Shown one piece after another: positions 52,882 to 61,849 of a DNA stretch of 64,000 bases. Made by a program: the position numbers and the translations under genes. Numbering within the stretch: position 1 is the stretch's first letter; the number at the start of each line of letters is the position of its first letter. Below the pieces are notes generated by a model that saw only the letters and a program-made list of their open reading frames with translations, searched no databases and was not told where the DNA came from. The DNA comes from Henriciella sp. (GTDB taxonomy: Bacteria > Pseudomonadota > Alphaproteobacteria > Caulobacterales > Hyphomonadaceae). The DNA is taken from positions 372,001 to 436,000 of the forward strand of contig JASJAO010000004.1 of NCBI GenBank assembly GCA_030066975.1, given 5' to 3'.

Positions 52882-54720
52882 ATGATCCGGATGACTGACC
52901 CAACCCTTGATGATGCCGAAGCGCTGTTGAAACGCGTCTACGGCTTTGAGGCGTTTCGCGGGCTGCAATCGAACGTCATTCAGGACGTTCTATCCGGGCG
53001 CGATGGGCTGGCCGTCCTGCCCACTGGCGGCGGCAAATCGCTCTGCTATCAGATCCCGGCTTTGCTGCGCGACGGGGTTGGCCTCGTCGTCTCGCCGCTG
53101 ATTGCGCTGATGGCCGATCAGGTTGATGCCTTAAAGGCGCTTGGCGTTCGCGCGGAACGGCTCGACAGCTCCATGGCGTTCGAAGACCGGGCCGCAGCCG
53201 TCCGCGCAGCAGAGCAGGGCGAGATGGACCTGCTTTACGTCTCCCCCGAAGCCCTGGCCGGAAACCTTGCCCACACCTTGTCGCGTCTGCAAGTCTCCGT
53301 GCTCGCGATTGATGAGGCCCACTGTGTCAGCCAGTGGGGCCATGATTTCAGGCCGGACTATCGCGGTCTCGGTCGTCTGAAAGACCTGTTCCCCGGCGTC
53401 CCGCGCCTTGCCGTCACCGCCACCGCTGACGATCGCACCCGCGCCGATATCCTGAAACAGCTCGACCTTTCTGAACCTGCCGTCCATGTCGCAAGTTTTG
53501 ACCGACCGAACCTGACCCTGGCTGCCGAGCCAAAATCCGGCAACAAGATGGACCGGCTGGTCGCTCTGATCAAAGGCCGCTCCGGCCAGAGCGGGATTGT
53601 CTATGCCGCCACCCGCAAAGGCGCCGAAGCTTGCGCCGAAGCGCTGGAACGCCACGGCATCAAAGCGCTTGCTTATCATGCCGGTCTGGATGCCGAAGAC
53701 CGCGCCGCGCGACAACGCCAGTTCCTGCTTGAGGACGGCCTTGTCATGTGCGCCACCGTCGCCTTCGGTATGGGCGTCGACAAGCCCGATGTCCGCTTCG
53801 TCATCCATGCTGACCCGCCCAAAACGATCGAGGCCTATTGGCAGGAGGTTGGCCGCGCCGGGCGAGACGGTGAACCGGCTGAAGGCGTCGCCCTGTTCGG
53901 CCCGGCAGATCTGCGCCGTTCCCTGATGTGGTCGCTTGAGAGCGATGCGGGCGAAGAGATCAAACGCGTGCAGATCACCAAGACGCGCCAGCTTTTTGCC
54001 TTCCTCAATGGCGAGGCCTGCCGCCGCCAGACGGTCCGCACTTACTTTGGCGAGTTGGACGCTGAGCCCTGCGGGGTCTGCGACAATTGCCTGGCGGAGG
54101 CCCGCGACGCGCACGATGTGTCCCGCTGGGCGCAAATGGCGGTCTCGGCCGTCCTGCGCTGCGGTCAGCGGATCGGCCGCGGCCGCTTGCTCATCCATTT
54201 GATGGGCCAGGCAAAGGACGGCTTCGATCAGGACCTCTCGCAACACTCCACTTATGGCATCGGCACTGACCTGCCCAAAGCCGGCTGGAACGCGGTGTTC
54301 GACCAACTGCTGTTCACAGGCCTTCTCTCAGAGGGCGGCGAGGTCACCCGGCCCTATATTATGGTGCCCGATCATGACGCCGCCAAAGCGCTCTTCCGGG
54401 GCGACTTGAGCGTCTATCTTCGCGTCGATCCGAGCGTGAAACGCACCAGCCGCAAGCGCAGTAATGTTGCGAGCGTCGCCTTTGCCGAGCTATCCGAACG
54501 CGACCGCTCGCTGTTTGAAATCCTGCGCGCCTGGCGGGTGGAGCTTGCCAAATCCAAAGGCGTCCCGCCTTATGTCATCTTCCACGACAAAACCCTTGCC
54601 GAGATCGCCACAGAGCGCCCGTCAGACCTCAGCCAACTGCGCCAGATCACGGGCGTCGGTGAGAAAAAAGTTGAACGCTATGGCGAGGATATCGCGCGTA
54701 TCGTACAACAAGCGGCCTGA
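52882..54720 (+). CDS. recQ: ATP-dependent DNA helicase RecQ
   Basis: A 612-residue 3'-5' helicase for recombination and replication-fork repair. Walker A is [12 protein letters not shown] (from residue 46), the DEAH-type box is [14 protein letters not shown], helicase C contains VGRAGRDG, the RQC zinc site includes CRRQ and CGVCDNC, and a C-terminal HRDC domain spans about 535-612. The ATG at 52882 follows GAGG. The cdd gene follows by 37 bp. Confidence 0.95.
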   Translation: MIRMTDPTLDDAEALLKRVYGFEAFRGLQSNVIQDVLSGRDGLAVLPTGGGKSLCYQIPALLRDGVGLVVSPLIALMADQVDALKALGVRAERLDSSMAFEDRAAAVRAAEQGEMDLLYVSPEALAGNLAHTLSRLQVSVLAIDEAHCVSQWGHDFRPDYRGLGRLKDLFPGVPRLAVTATADDRTRADILKQLDLSEPAVHVASFDRPNLTLAAEPKSGNKMDRLVALIKGRSGQSGIVYAATRKGAEACAEALERHGIKALAYHAGLDAEDRAARQRQFLLEDGLVMCATVAFGMGVDKPDVRFVIHADPPKTIEAYWQEVGRAGRDGEPAEGVALFGPADLRRSLMWSLESDAGEEIKRVQITKTRQLFAFLNGEACRRQTVRTYFGELDAEPCGVCDNCLAEARDAHDVSRWAQMAVSAVLRCGQRIGRGRLLIHLMGQAKDGFDQDLSQHSTYGIGTDLPKAGWNAVFDQLLFTGLLSEGGEVTRPYIMVPDHDAAKALFRGDLSVYLRVDPSVKRTSRKRSNVASVAFAELSERDRSLFEILRAWRVELAKSKGVPPYVIFHDKTLAEIATERPSDLSQLRQITGVGEKKVERYGEDIARIVQQAA

Positions 54721-54757
54721 GGGCCCGCCGGGTCTGCTGCTGACGAAAGACTATGCC

Positions 54758-55144
54758 ATGGATTTGCTCAACCTGGCGAAAGCTGCCCGCGCGAATGCGC
54801 ATGCCAAATATTCCGGCTTCAAAGTCGGCGCCGCGCTGCGAACGATGACCGGCAAAACCTATTCTGGCTGCAATGTCGAAAACGCCTCCTATCCCGAAGG
54901 CACCTGCGCTGAGGCCGGGGCCATCTCCGCCATGGTTGCAGATGGTGAGCGCAATATCGCTGAAATCCTGATCTTCGCCGACGCGCCGAAGCCCATTTCG
55001 CCCTGCGGCGGCTGCCGTCAGCGTATCGCTGAGTTTTCCCAGGCCGATACCAAAGTCACCATGGCTACCACCCAAGGCGCAATCGAAACCACCACGATCG
55101 CTGCGCTCCTCCCCAACGCCTTTGACGAAACCTTTTTGGGTTGA
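54758..55144 (+). CDS. cdd: Cytidine deaminase
   Basis: A 128-residue homotetrameric-type zinc enzyme that converts cytidine and deoxycytidine to uridine forms. Zinc ligands are Cys50, Cys83 and Cys86 (TCAEAGA and PCGGCRQ), with Glu52 as the proton shuttle. AKYSGFKVGAAL and GCNVENASYPEG bind the nucleoside. It is probably co-transcribed with recQ. Confidence 0.93.
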   Translation: MDLLNLAKAARANAHAKYSGFKVGAALRTMTGKTYSGCNVENASYPEGTCAEAGAISAMVADGERNIAEILIFADAPKPISPCGGCRQRIAEFSQADTKVTMATTQGAIETTTIAALLPNAFDETFLG

Positions 55145-55180
55145 AGCGCAATGGCTAAAACGGGGCGCGGTCCAACCCGT

Positions 55181-55747
55181 TCAGCGCCCGAGGGCTTTGG
55201 CCAGCGCGGGCCGGGTCGCACTTCGTTTGAACCACGCATCCACATGCTTGTGGTTTGACACATAGGGCATGTATTTGGGCCGCATGAGAACCGACGCCAC
55301 GTTCAAATCAGCCACAGTGAACGCCTCAGATACCAGGTAGGGAGACTGTTCCAGATGCTGGTCCAAAACGCCTAGCGCGCGTTGGCGCAACTCATCGTCA
55401 ACATCCGTTTCGCCGCGGTTTGCAGCATCATGAGGCCCTTCGAGTTCGCCCATCGCCCAGATCGTCCATTGGATAATATGGGATTGATCAACGGACCCCG
55501 CGGCAGAAAGCGCGTCTGGCGCAAGCTGGCTGATATGGAGATTAATCGCCAGCGACTCGACAAGAACCAGGCCATCCTGCTCAAAAACCGGGACATGCCC
55601 GTTCGGATTCAAGGCCAGAAATTCCGGTGTCCGTGTTTCACGGGTTCGCCAATCGACCGGAATGAGTTCGTAGGCCAATCCGCTTTCTTCCAGTGCCCAA
55701 AGACACCGAAAGGCGCGAGAGTCGCGGGTGCCATATATCTTGATCAA
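55181..55747 (-). CDS. Glutathione S-transferase family protein
   Basis: A 188-residue GST-fold protein. The N-terminal thioredoxin-like domain has SRAFRCLWALEESGLAYEL, NPNGHVPVFEQDG and the ES pair of LVLVESLAI. The helical domain has FTVADLNVASVL. It is somewhat shorter than the usual 200-220 residues. The start codon is a TTG-type start on the minus strand judged from the frame; substrate unknown. It converges on cdd. Confidence 0.85.
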   Translation of the reverse strand: MIKIYGTRDSRAFRCLWALEESGLAYELIPVDWRTRETRTPEFLALNPNGHVPVFEQDGLVLVESLAINLHISQLAPDALSAAGSVDQSHIIQWTIWAMGELEGPHDAANRGETDVDDELRQRALGVLDQHLEQSPYLVSEAFTVADLNVASVLMRPKYMPYVSNHKHVDAWFKRSATRPALAKALGR

Positions 55748-55866
55748 GTCTGCCTCGCCCCCGATTTACGCTTTGAGAAAGTGATCTGTTAGCCTCAATC
55801 CACCCTGCGCGGAATGCGCCAAGAAGCAAGGCTAAAACAAAGCCCGAGACCTAGTCGAACGCTGCC

Positions 55867-56427
55867 TTAGTCAGCGCCCCCCGCCGCCCACCAGACCTCG
55901 TCGCTGAACTGCGGCTCATACACAAACCGCAAAGTGTCTGTCAGCGTCGCCAGATCCGGCGCGATACATTCGCTGCCCCAGCCGCCTTGGATCGTCCCGC
56001 CTGCCGCCACAAACTCTGACCTCTGCGCCTCAGACAGGTCACCACAGCTCACCAGCGCAAGATCAAGATCAGCGTCTCCGGGCGCGTCAGTCCCACGGCG
56101 CCGCGCGACCAGATACGTATAGGCGTCATCGTTGAGATCATGGGCTTCCAGGACAAAGATCTGACGCCCCTCGACCTGCATTAGCGGAACAAACCGGGCC
56201 GTACCTGGGTCGCCCTCATCATAGTCAGGCGAGGTCGCATAGCCATCGCCTTCCACCCGCATGGCAAAACATGAGTCCGGTCCGTCCGGACACAGCGTCA
56301 GGGCGTAATCCAACGGCAAGACCGCCTCACCCGCCGGGATCAAAGGCGCTTCGGAGACAAAACACGCGCCAAGCAGGCTCATCGCCGCACAGAGAACCGG
56401 AAGCCTCACCTGTTTGAACTGTACCAT
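55867..56427 (-). CDS. Lipoprotein of unknown function
   Basis: A 186-residue protein with a signal peptide and lipobox LGAC. Five further Cys in the mature part suggest disulfides. Acidic, with strands such as VEGRQIFVLEAHDL; no recognised family. GGTGAGAGA precedes the ATG. It is divergent from the GFA gene. Confidence 0.65.
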   Translation of the reverse strand: MVQFKQVRLPVLCAAMSLLGACFVSEAPLIPAGEAVLPLDYALTLCPDGPDSCFAMRVEGDGYATSPDYDEGDPGTARFVPLMQVEGRQIFVLEAHDLNDDAYTYLVARRRGTDAPGDADLDLALVSCGDLSEAQRSEFVAAGGTIQGGWGSECIAPDLATLTDTLRFVYEPQFSDEVWWAAGGAD

Positions 56428-56546
56428 GTCTCTCACCGTCAACGCCGCCCAGATCAAACATTAACAAGAAAATCGCGCCGACATTGAGGCAGCCCGCTCC
56501 GGCCTGTAGTCTTCATCCCTATGATAATCACAAGGGGGTCGAGACC

Positions 56547-56957
56547 ATGAACGTCGATGGAGCCTGTCATTGCGGGAAAATTGCCTATGAGGCGGAGATT
56601 GACCCCGCCACTGTGCAGATCTGCCACTGCCGCGACTGTCAGACCCTCACCGGATCGGCCTTCCGTGTCGCCGTGCCAGCTTTGCCCGAGCATTTCCGCC
56701 TGATCCGTGGGACGCCAAAAATCTATCTCAAGACCGCCGACAGCGGGTCGCAGCGCCGACACGCCTTCTGCGGCGATTGCGGCGCGCCGGTCTACCGTAT
56801 GCCCACCGACAATACCCCCACCTATGCCCTGCGCGTTGGCGGACTTCGCCAGGCCGCCGCTCTCCCCCCGCCGCGCCGGCAGATCTGGACCAAACGCCGC
56901 CTGGCCTGGGTGACCAAGATCAGCGATATCCCGGACCTCGACGCCCAATCCCGGTGA
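56547..56957 (+). CDS. GFA family zinc protein
   Basis: A 136-residue protein of the glutathione-dependent formaldehyde-activating (Gfa/CENP-V) family. Zinc-binding Cys are CHC (7, 9), CHCRDC (26, 28, 31) and CGDCG. The family fold is Mss4-like. Gfa itself condenses formaldehyde with glutathione, but most paralogues are uncharacterised, so the reaction is open. GGGGG precedes the ATG. Confidence 0.88.
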   Translation: MNVDGACHCGKIAYEAEIDPATVQICHCRDCQTLTGSAFRVAVPALPEHFRLIRGTPKIYLKTADSGSQRRHAFCGDCGAPVYRMPTDNTPTYALRVGGLRQAAALPPPRRQIWTKRRLAWVTKISDIPDLDAQSR

Positions 56958-57083
56958 GACCGAGTATAGTCAGGCGCGACGCCCGAAACAGGGACCGATC
57001 GCGCCCAATCCAACACAAGCTGATTTGCCGTTGGGTCCCCATCAGACATTGTGAGGCCCGGTGAAACGCCGTAACTTCTCCTT

Positions 57084-57692
57084 ATGCCCATGGTTGATTT
57101 CTACTATGACCTCAGAAGTCCCTACGCCTATTTTGCCTGGATGAGGCGGTCTGTGCTTGAGGACGCGGGCGCGACCCTGGTTCCGCGTCCGGTATCCGTT
57201 GACGTGCTCTTAAATCTTCAAGCGGAGCGAGCGCCATGGGCGGATTATGTCGACCCGCTCGCTCCGGCGAAACGGGCCCATCTGATGTCGGACATTCCGC
57301 GAATGGCGCGCTATTGGGATATCCCGCTCGGGGGGCCGTTCACCTTCAAACCCGCGTCGAAGCGCGCCATGTGCGCTCTCACAGACCTGGCATCATCCGG
57401 TGAGACTCCCGACGCGCTAATCGATCGCTTCTTTGTGACGCTGTGGCAGGAGGCAAAAAACATCGAGGACGCAGACGTGTTTGAAGCGGTGATGGCCGAC
57501 ACCGGACACGCGCCGATGAACGCTGAGGCCGAACAATCGGCGCTCGAAGCCCTCACCAGCAACACCATCGCGGCCTATCAGTCCGGCATCTTCGGTGTTC
57601 CAAGCTTTCAGCACAAGGATCACATCTATTTCGGCGCCGACAGAATGGACGTCCTGTCCGCAGATCTGGCGAGAGCCCAAACTCGACCCTGA
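57084..57692 (+). CDS. 2-hydroxychromene-2-carboxylate isomerase family protein (DsbA-like)
   Basis: A 202-residue thioredoxin-fold protein of the kappa-GST/HCCA isomerase family. It has YDLRSPYAYFAW with the active-site Ser12, and GVPSFQHKDHIYFGADRMD with the cis-Pro. The CxxC of DsbA is absent, as expected. HCCA isomerases act in naphthalene degradation with glutathione, but no other aromatic genes are nearby, so the natural substrate is unknown. Confidence 0.88.
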   Translation: MPMVDFYYDLRSPYAYFAWMRRSVLEDAGATLVPRPVSVDVLLNLQAERAPWADYVDPLAPAKRAHLMSDIPRMARYWDIPLGGPFTFKPASKRAMCALTDLASSGETPDALIDRFFVTLWQEAKNIEDADVFEAVMADTGHAPMNAEAEQSALEALTSNTIAAYQSGIFGVPSFQHKDHIYFGADRMDVLSADLARAQTRP

Positions 57693-57759
57693 CCCGAATA
57701 GGCGCCCCCGGTTGGGGCCAGGCACAGAGCGGGCATAGACGGTGACCCCTAAGCCCGAT

Positions 57760-58155
57760 TTACAGCAACAAGTCCGCGGCAAAGAACGCAAAGAACCCGC
57801 CCACCGCGAATGCCGCGACGCTGATCCACCAGAGCACCCAACCTATCCGTCTCAGTCGTGTGCACGCTCTGGCTTTGGCCGGGTCCGCCGGGCAGGGCAG
57901 ATTTCGAGCATGCCATTGCCAGGCTCCGGATACGGTTAAAACCAATCCGGCAACCGTAAACACGATGGCTTTGTTGGTGCCCATCCACGTGATGCCGGGG
58001 ACAGTTTCGATCAATCCGGCCATAACCGCGCCCATGCCCATACTGACAAGCAGCGCGGGCAGTGCACAGCAAATCAAGGTGGATACCGACGTAAAGAGCG
58101 CGAGCGTGGCCGGCAGAACGCTTGGCGGTTTGATCTCCGTTTCAATGCTATTCAT
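57760..58155 (-). CDS. MerT-like metal transport membrane protein
   Basis: A 131-residue inner-membrane protein with three hydrophobic segments (about 14-48, 62-82 and 104-128). A vicinal Cys pair (Cys29-Cys30) lies in the first segment, and Cys88 and Cys98 lie in the loop before the last segment. That layout is the one known for MerT, which takes Hg(II) from MerP into the cytosol. merA and merR are not nearby, so the metal could be another thiophilic ion such as copper. It overlaps the MerP-like gene by 4 bp and ends the operon. Confidence 0.75.
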   Translation of the reverse strand: MNSIETEIKPPSVLPATLALFTSVSTLICCALPALLVSMGMGAVMAGLIETVPGITWMGTNKAIVFTVAGLVLTVSGAWQWHARNLPCPADPAKARACTRLRRIGWVLWWISVAAFAVGGFFAFFAADLLL

Positions 58156-58481
58156 GAAACGTCACGTTCAACAGAGACCATCGCATAGCCGGATTTCTTC
58201 ACAAGTGTTTCGACCTCGTCATCAGTCAAACTGGCACCCGGTTTCAGGCCAACATGAATTTCGCCATTGTCGAGATCGACGTGCACATTCTCGACCGCTT
58301 CATTCTTGCCAAACACTTTGGTGACGGCGCGCGCACAAAAGTCGCAGACCATGCCTTTCACATTCACCGTGAGCGTCGTCGCAGTCTTCTGCGCTGTTTC
58401 AATGGGTTGTGATTGACCCAGCGCGATAGGTGAAGACAGGGCCAAAGCAGCTGCTGCCAGTATCAAAGACGTTTTCGTCAT
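58152..58481 (-). CDS. Periplasmic heavy-metal-associated (MerP-like) protein
   Basis: A 109-residue protein with a signal peptide (MTKTSLILAA to ALG-Q) and one HMA domain (about 36-105). The metal site is GMVCDFC (Cys46, Cys49). It would carry a soft metal ion in the periplasm and pass it to the MerT-like protein encoded next, with which it overlaps by ATGA. It starts 13 bp after the barrel gene. Confidence 0.88.
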   Translation of the reverse strand: MTKTSLILAAAALALSSPIALGQSQPIETAQKTATTLTVNVKGMVCDFCARAVTKVFGKNEAVENVHVDLDNGEIHVGLKPGASLTDDEVETLVKKSGYAMVSVERDVS

Positions 58482-58494
58482 AATTCTATCCTTG

Positions 58495-59136
58495 TTAAAA
58501 TCTCACGATCCAATTTGCCATGAATCGTTCTGTTTCCGGGGTGTATCCAATCTCTATGAGCTGGACGTCGTAAAAGAAGCGCACCAATGGGGTGAGCGTT
58601 GTTGGGGTTTCACTTTCGGGTTGGTTCTCGACTTGCAGCATCAGCCAGGTATGCAAATCGCCATAGTCGCCAATGTAAGGGGCGACCCCGATACGCGCAG
58701 ACTGACGGGCCGTTTGGTCGAAACCTAAATCAAACGCGCGGGCCTCGTAAGAGGTGAACCATCGCCTGGTTTCCCAGTCTGCGCCGATCCCGACAAAACC
58801 AGCAAGGTCTGGGCCCGCTTCACCAAATGGATCAGCTTGTCCGATACCGCCTTTCAGATAGACATTGGCTTGAGAGTTTTTCTCGTTCCAGCGCTTTAAA
58901 AGGCGATTGTATTGAACCCCCGTGAAATGCCAGTCGTCGCTCCAATTCCGCTCTGAGTAGAGACCGATCGAGTCCTGGAAAGTTGGCGAGTAATGGATAT
59001 GAACTGAGGAGAAGTCCCCGTTGTTCATTTGCATCCATGTCCAACCACCAGGATACGACACAGGTCTCGCGTCGGCACGGCCGGAGGCCATCGCCAAAGC
59101 GGATACCACGCCGAGCGCGGCATATCCCATTTTCAT
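58495..59136 (-). CDS. Outer-membrane barrel-like protein in the metal operon
   Basis: A 213-residue secreted protein with a signal peptide (ending near ADA-R). The mature part alternates aromatic and polar residues, with many Trp and Tyr, and ends LMANWIVRF-like with terminal Phe, as in small outer-membrane beta-barrels. No family is recognised. It lies between the Cys/His-rich gene (38 bp) and the MerP-like gene (13 bp), so it probably takes part in metal handling at the outer membrane. Confidence 0.65.
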   Translation of the reverse strand: MKMGYAALGVVSALAMASGRADARPVSYPGGWTWMQMNNGDFSSVHIHYSPTFQDSIGLYSERNWSDDWHFTGVQYNRLLKRWNEKNSQANVYLKGGIGQADPFGEAGPDLAGFVGIGADWETRRWFTSYEARAFDLGFDQTARQSARIGVAPYIGDYGDLHTWLMLQVENQPESETPTTLTPLVRFFYDVQLIEIGYTPETERFMANWIVRF

Positions 59137-59174
59137 TTTGATTATCCAGTTTGAGTTGACCCTTCAGGCGAGGA

Positions 59175-59525
59175 TCAGGCTCGCGGTGGAGGGGGATCAT
59201 ACTCAAATGGGATACTGTCCGCACTGTCATTTATGGGCGAAGCCCAGATGACAATACCGGGATGAGGCTGCTTGAGGTCAGCGCCCTCGAAATTGATCAC
59301 ATTCTTCAACAGTGCAGCACAACAGCACGCATCTTTGTGGTGCTCCGGAGCCTCATTGTTCTTTGGTGTCTCGCCGTTCATCATGCCATCATGACACGGC
59401 ATCCCGCTCACGGGTGTTTGCTCTGATTTGACTTGCATCCGCAGATCGCAAGGCTGTGCTACCGCATCCAGACTGAATACGAGGGTTACAAAGACCCAAA
59501 GGAAAGGTGTCAGAAACCGCAGCAT
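59175..59525 (-). CDS. Small Cys/His-rich secreted protein, first gene of the metal operon
   Basis: A 116-residue protein with a signal peptide (MLRFLTPFLW to AVA-Q). Candidate metal ligands are Cys26, MPCHDGMM (Cys44, His45, Met), and the cluster HHKDACCC (His62, His63, Cys67-69). The rest has no recognised fold. It resembles in style the small secreted proteins found in copper-resistance loci. An in-frame start 21 codons upstream exists, but it lacks a signal-like sequence. Confidence 0.6.
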   Translation of the reverse strand: MLRFLTPFLWVFVTLVFSLDAVAQPCDLRMQVKSEQTPVSGMPCHDGMMNGETPKNNEAPEHHKDACCCAALLKNVINFEGADLKQPHPGIVIWASPINDSADSIPFEYDPPPPRA

Positions 59526-59573
59526 GCCAAAACGGTAAGAACTTTCATTACAAATGGCAACGCTTGCGACTGA

Positions 59574-59603
59574 TCCGAACTTGACCATATAGGCGTCCGA
59601 ACT
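59574..59603. promoter_or_regulatory. Direct repeat upstream of the metal operon
   Basis: TCCGAACT occurs twice with a 22-bp period (59574-59581 and 59596-59603), about two helical turns, 50-80 bp upstream of the first gene of the operon. This is a possible binding site for a response regulator. Confidence 0.35.
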
Positions 59604-59694
59604 GGGCAGTTTCGGCGGGCGATGACGTTCAATTTTAGACAGATGAAACGTCTCCCAATCCGACCGAATTGCGCCTCATGTCATCCTTCTGCGC

Positions 59695-60336
59695 ATGACC
59701 TCGGCCACCGATCCTCTCGCGCATTTGCAAGCTCAAGGCGCGCTTCTGATTGCCCGGATTGTCTCGCGGGATCAGTTGCAGCTCGCACCCGTGCAGATCA
59801 GCAAGGCCGCTGCCGCGCGGCTCCGCCAGGGTCTTCGCGCGCTGGAGGCTTATGTCCGGCGGGTCCTGTTCTGCCTGGCCCTCGCCCTTGAGCCCGGCCT
59901 CAAGCCTGACAATTGCCCCCGAAATCCCCGCGAACGGGCGCCAGATCCCGATCGCAAACCCGGGTTCAAACTCTTCACAGGTGAGCGCGACTGCCCCGAT
60001 TTTACAGATTTTCACGACCCTTGGGCCGACCCGAAACCAAGACCGCCGCACGGTCAGCCGGTGCTCACTGCGCCGCTGCTTGCCCGGCTCAACGCGTTGA
60101 AAACGCTGCTCAAAAACCCCGCCGCCCGCGCCAAACGCCTCGCTTTTCACCTCGCCCGATACCGCCCCGGCTGGCTCTTCGCGCCAGGTCGAACCGGCGA
60201 CGTACCCCATCGTTGGGGCACCGAACTGTCCGCCACCTTCACCGCCATGGGGCATCAGATCGTCGCTGCAAGTAAAGCAAGGCCGCCGCCGATTGGTCCG
60301 CGACCGGTCAAGCCGCCGCGGATACGCTGGCTCTAA
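59695..60336 (+). CDS. Hypothetical Pro/Arg-rich protein
   Basis: A 213-residue basic, proline-rich protein. An N-terminal helical part (to about 70) is followed by RPPHGQP and a conserved-looking helix pair (LLARLNALKTLLKNPAARAKRLAFHLAR). No signal peptide, membrane segment or family motif is recognised. It ends just before repeat copy 2. Confidence 0.55.
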   Translation: MTSATDPLAHLQAQGALLIARIVSRDQLQLAPVQISKAAAARLRQGLRALEAYVRRVLFCLALALEPGLKPDNCPRNPRERAPDPDRKPGFKLFTGERDCPDFTDFHDPWADPKPRPPHGQPVLTAPLLARLNALKTLLKNPAARAKRLAFHLARYRPGWLFAPGRTGDVPHRWGTELSATFTAMGHQIVAASKARPPPIGPRPVKPPRIRWL

Positions 60337-60353
60337 CTCTCAAACTCCGTTTG

Positions 60354-60468
60354 CCCCCTCCGCCCTTCGGGCACCTCCCCATATACGGGGGAGGATACTG
60401 GCGCAGCTTCCGGTCTCTTTCCTCCCCCGCAAGAGTGGGGGAGGTGGGCGCGCAGCGCTCGGAGGGGG
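60354..60468. repeat. Palindromic dispersed repeat, copy 2
   Basis: A 115-bp element closely matching 8901-9014: the ends CCCCCTCCG and CGGAGGGGG, CCCTTCGGG, two CCTCCCC/GGGGAGG-type hairpins, and GCGC...GCGC near the right end. Differences are concentrated in the loops, as expected for a structured element. Confidence 0.9.
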
Positions 60469-60523
60469 TAAGATATATCCCACCCGACTGGAGAATTCCT
60501 GAAAACCTATTAGACGCGCCGGG

Positions 60524-61849
60524 ATGAGTGTTGATGTTTTGACCCGTGCGCAAGTTCTGCGCCTCTCTGTACCAGTGATGCTGGCGCAGGCCGCGATTGC
60601 GGCGACCGGCGTGGTCGATACCGCCGTGATGGGGCTTTATGGCGACAAGACCGATCTCGCCGCAGTGGCAATTGCCAGCGTCGCATTCAGCTTCATCTAT
60701 TGGGGTTTTGGCTTTTTGCGTATGTCGACCACGGGGCTGGTCGCCCAATCGGTCGGCGCGGGTGATGATCTCGCCGCGCGCGCTGTACTGCAGAGGGCGG
60801 TTCTGCTCGGCGCGGTGTTTGGCAGCCTGCTGCTGCTTATCCTGCCCTGGTTCAAACAGGTGCTGTTCTCTCCATTTGGTGCCGAACCGGGCGTGGTCGA
60901 ACTCGCCGAAGCCTATTTTTCGGCGCGGATCTGGGGCGCCCCGGCCCTGCTCATGACCTTCGGGATTACCGGCTGGATGATTGGCACAGGCCGGACCGGC
61001 GCGCTGCTGGCGCTGCAAGTCGTGATGAATGCGATTAATATGGCGCTCGATATCTGGTTTGTGGCGAGCCTTGATATGGGCCCGGCCGGGATTGGCGCAG
61101 GCACCGCGATTGCCGAATGGGTCGCGGCTCTGTTTGGGCTTGCACTTGTTTTTCGTGCGCTGAAGCCCGTGCCGAACCTGTTCAGTCCGGCCGCGCTTTG
61201 GGCGCTTTTTTCGGCCAATCGAGACATCCTGATCCGAACTTTAGCGCTGCTCTTCTCGTTTGCCTGGTTCGTCCGCTCCGGCGCGCAGATGGGGACAGCG
61301 CAGCTCGCTGGAAATGAAGTTCTGCTTCAGTTCATTACGGTGTCGGCCTTTGTTCTCGATGGGTTTGCCTTTGTGGCTGAAAAGGAAATCGGCGAGGCTT
61401 ATGGCGCGCGCAGTCAGGCCCGATTACGCCGGGCGATGCGGATCACAACGGAACTGGCGCTCGCCTTTGGCGCTGTGATTTCTTTAACCTACTATCTCGG
61501 CGGTGGCTGGGTGATTGAGGCTTTTGTCAAAGATCCCGAAGCCCGCGCGGCGGCGCTCACCTATCTGCCCTATTGCGCGATTGTTCCACTGCTCGGGGTT
61601 CCGGCCTGGCAGCTGGATGGGTTCTTCCTCGGCGCCACGCAAGGCCAGGCGATGCGCAATGCTGGGGTGATCTCGACTGTGGGTTACGTCCTACTCGACA
61701 GTTGGCTGCGGCCGCACTTCGGCAATGCCGGGGTCTGGAGTGCGTTCCTGCTGATGTATGTTTTGCGGGCTGGCGCGCTTGGCGTCTATTTGCCCTCGCT
61801 CATGCGGGCAAGTTCAAGCCCGTCCCGACAGCCTCAGACACTGAACTGA
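60524..61849 (+). CDS. MATE family efflux transporter (DinF-like)
   Basis: A 441-residue inner-membrane protein with about 12 hydrophobic segments in the two-fold MATE pattern. VPVMLAQAAIAATGVVDTAVMG and the later QFITVSAFVLDGFAFVAEKE are characteristic of the DinF subfamily, which exports cationic compounds against Na+ or H+. The 3' end overlaps convergent pyrD by 50 bp. The substrate is unknown. Confidence 0.9.
   Translation: MSVDVLTRAQVLRLSVPVMLAQAAIAATGVVDTAVMGLYGDKTDLAAVAIASVAFSFIYWGFGFLRMSTTGLVAQSVGAGDDLAARAVLQRAVLLGAVFGSLLLLILPWFKQVLFSPFGAEPGVVELAEAYFSARIWGAPALLMTFGITGWMIGTGRTGALLALQVVMNAINMALDIWFVASLDMGPAGIGAGTAIAEWVAALFGLALVFRALKPVPNLFSPAALWALFSANRDILIRTLALLFSFAWFVRSGAQMGTAQLAGNEVLLQFITVSAFVLDGFAFVAEKEIGEAYGARSQARLRRAMRITTELALAFGAVISLTYYLGGGWVIEAFVKDPEARAAALTYLPYCAIVPLLGVPAWQLDGFFLGATQGQAMRNAGVISTVGYVLLDSWLRPHFGNAGVWSAFLLMYVLRAGALGVYLPSLMRASSSPSRQPQTLN

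Noticed and set aside
53131-54306. Long open frame on the minus strand inside recQ (about 390 codons)
   Set aside because: It is antisense to a gene with clear helicase motifs, has no recognisable domain and reflects the high G+C third positions of recQ.
57701-57718. Possible terminator after the HCCA isomerase gene (GCCCC/GGGGC)
   Set aside because: The stem is short and no T-run follows.
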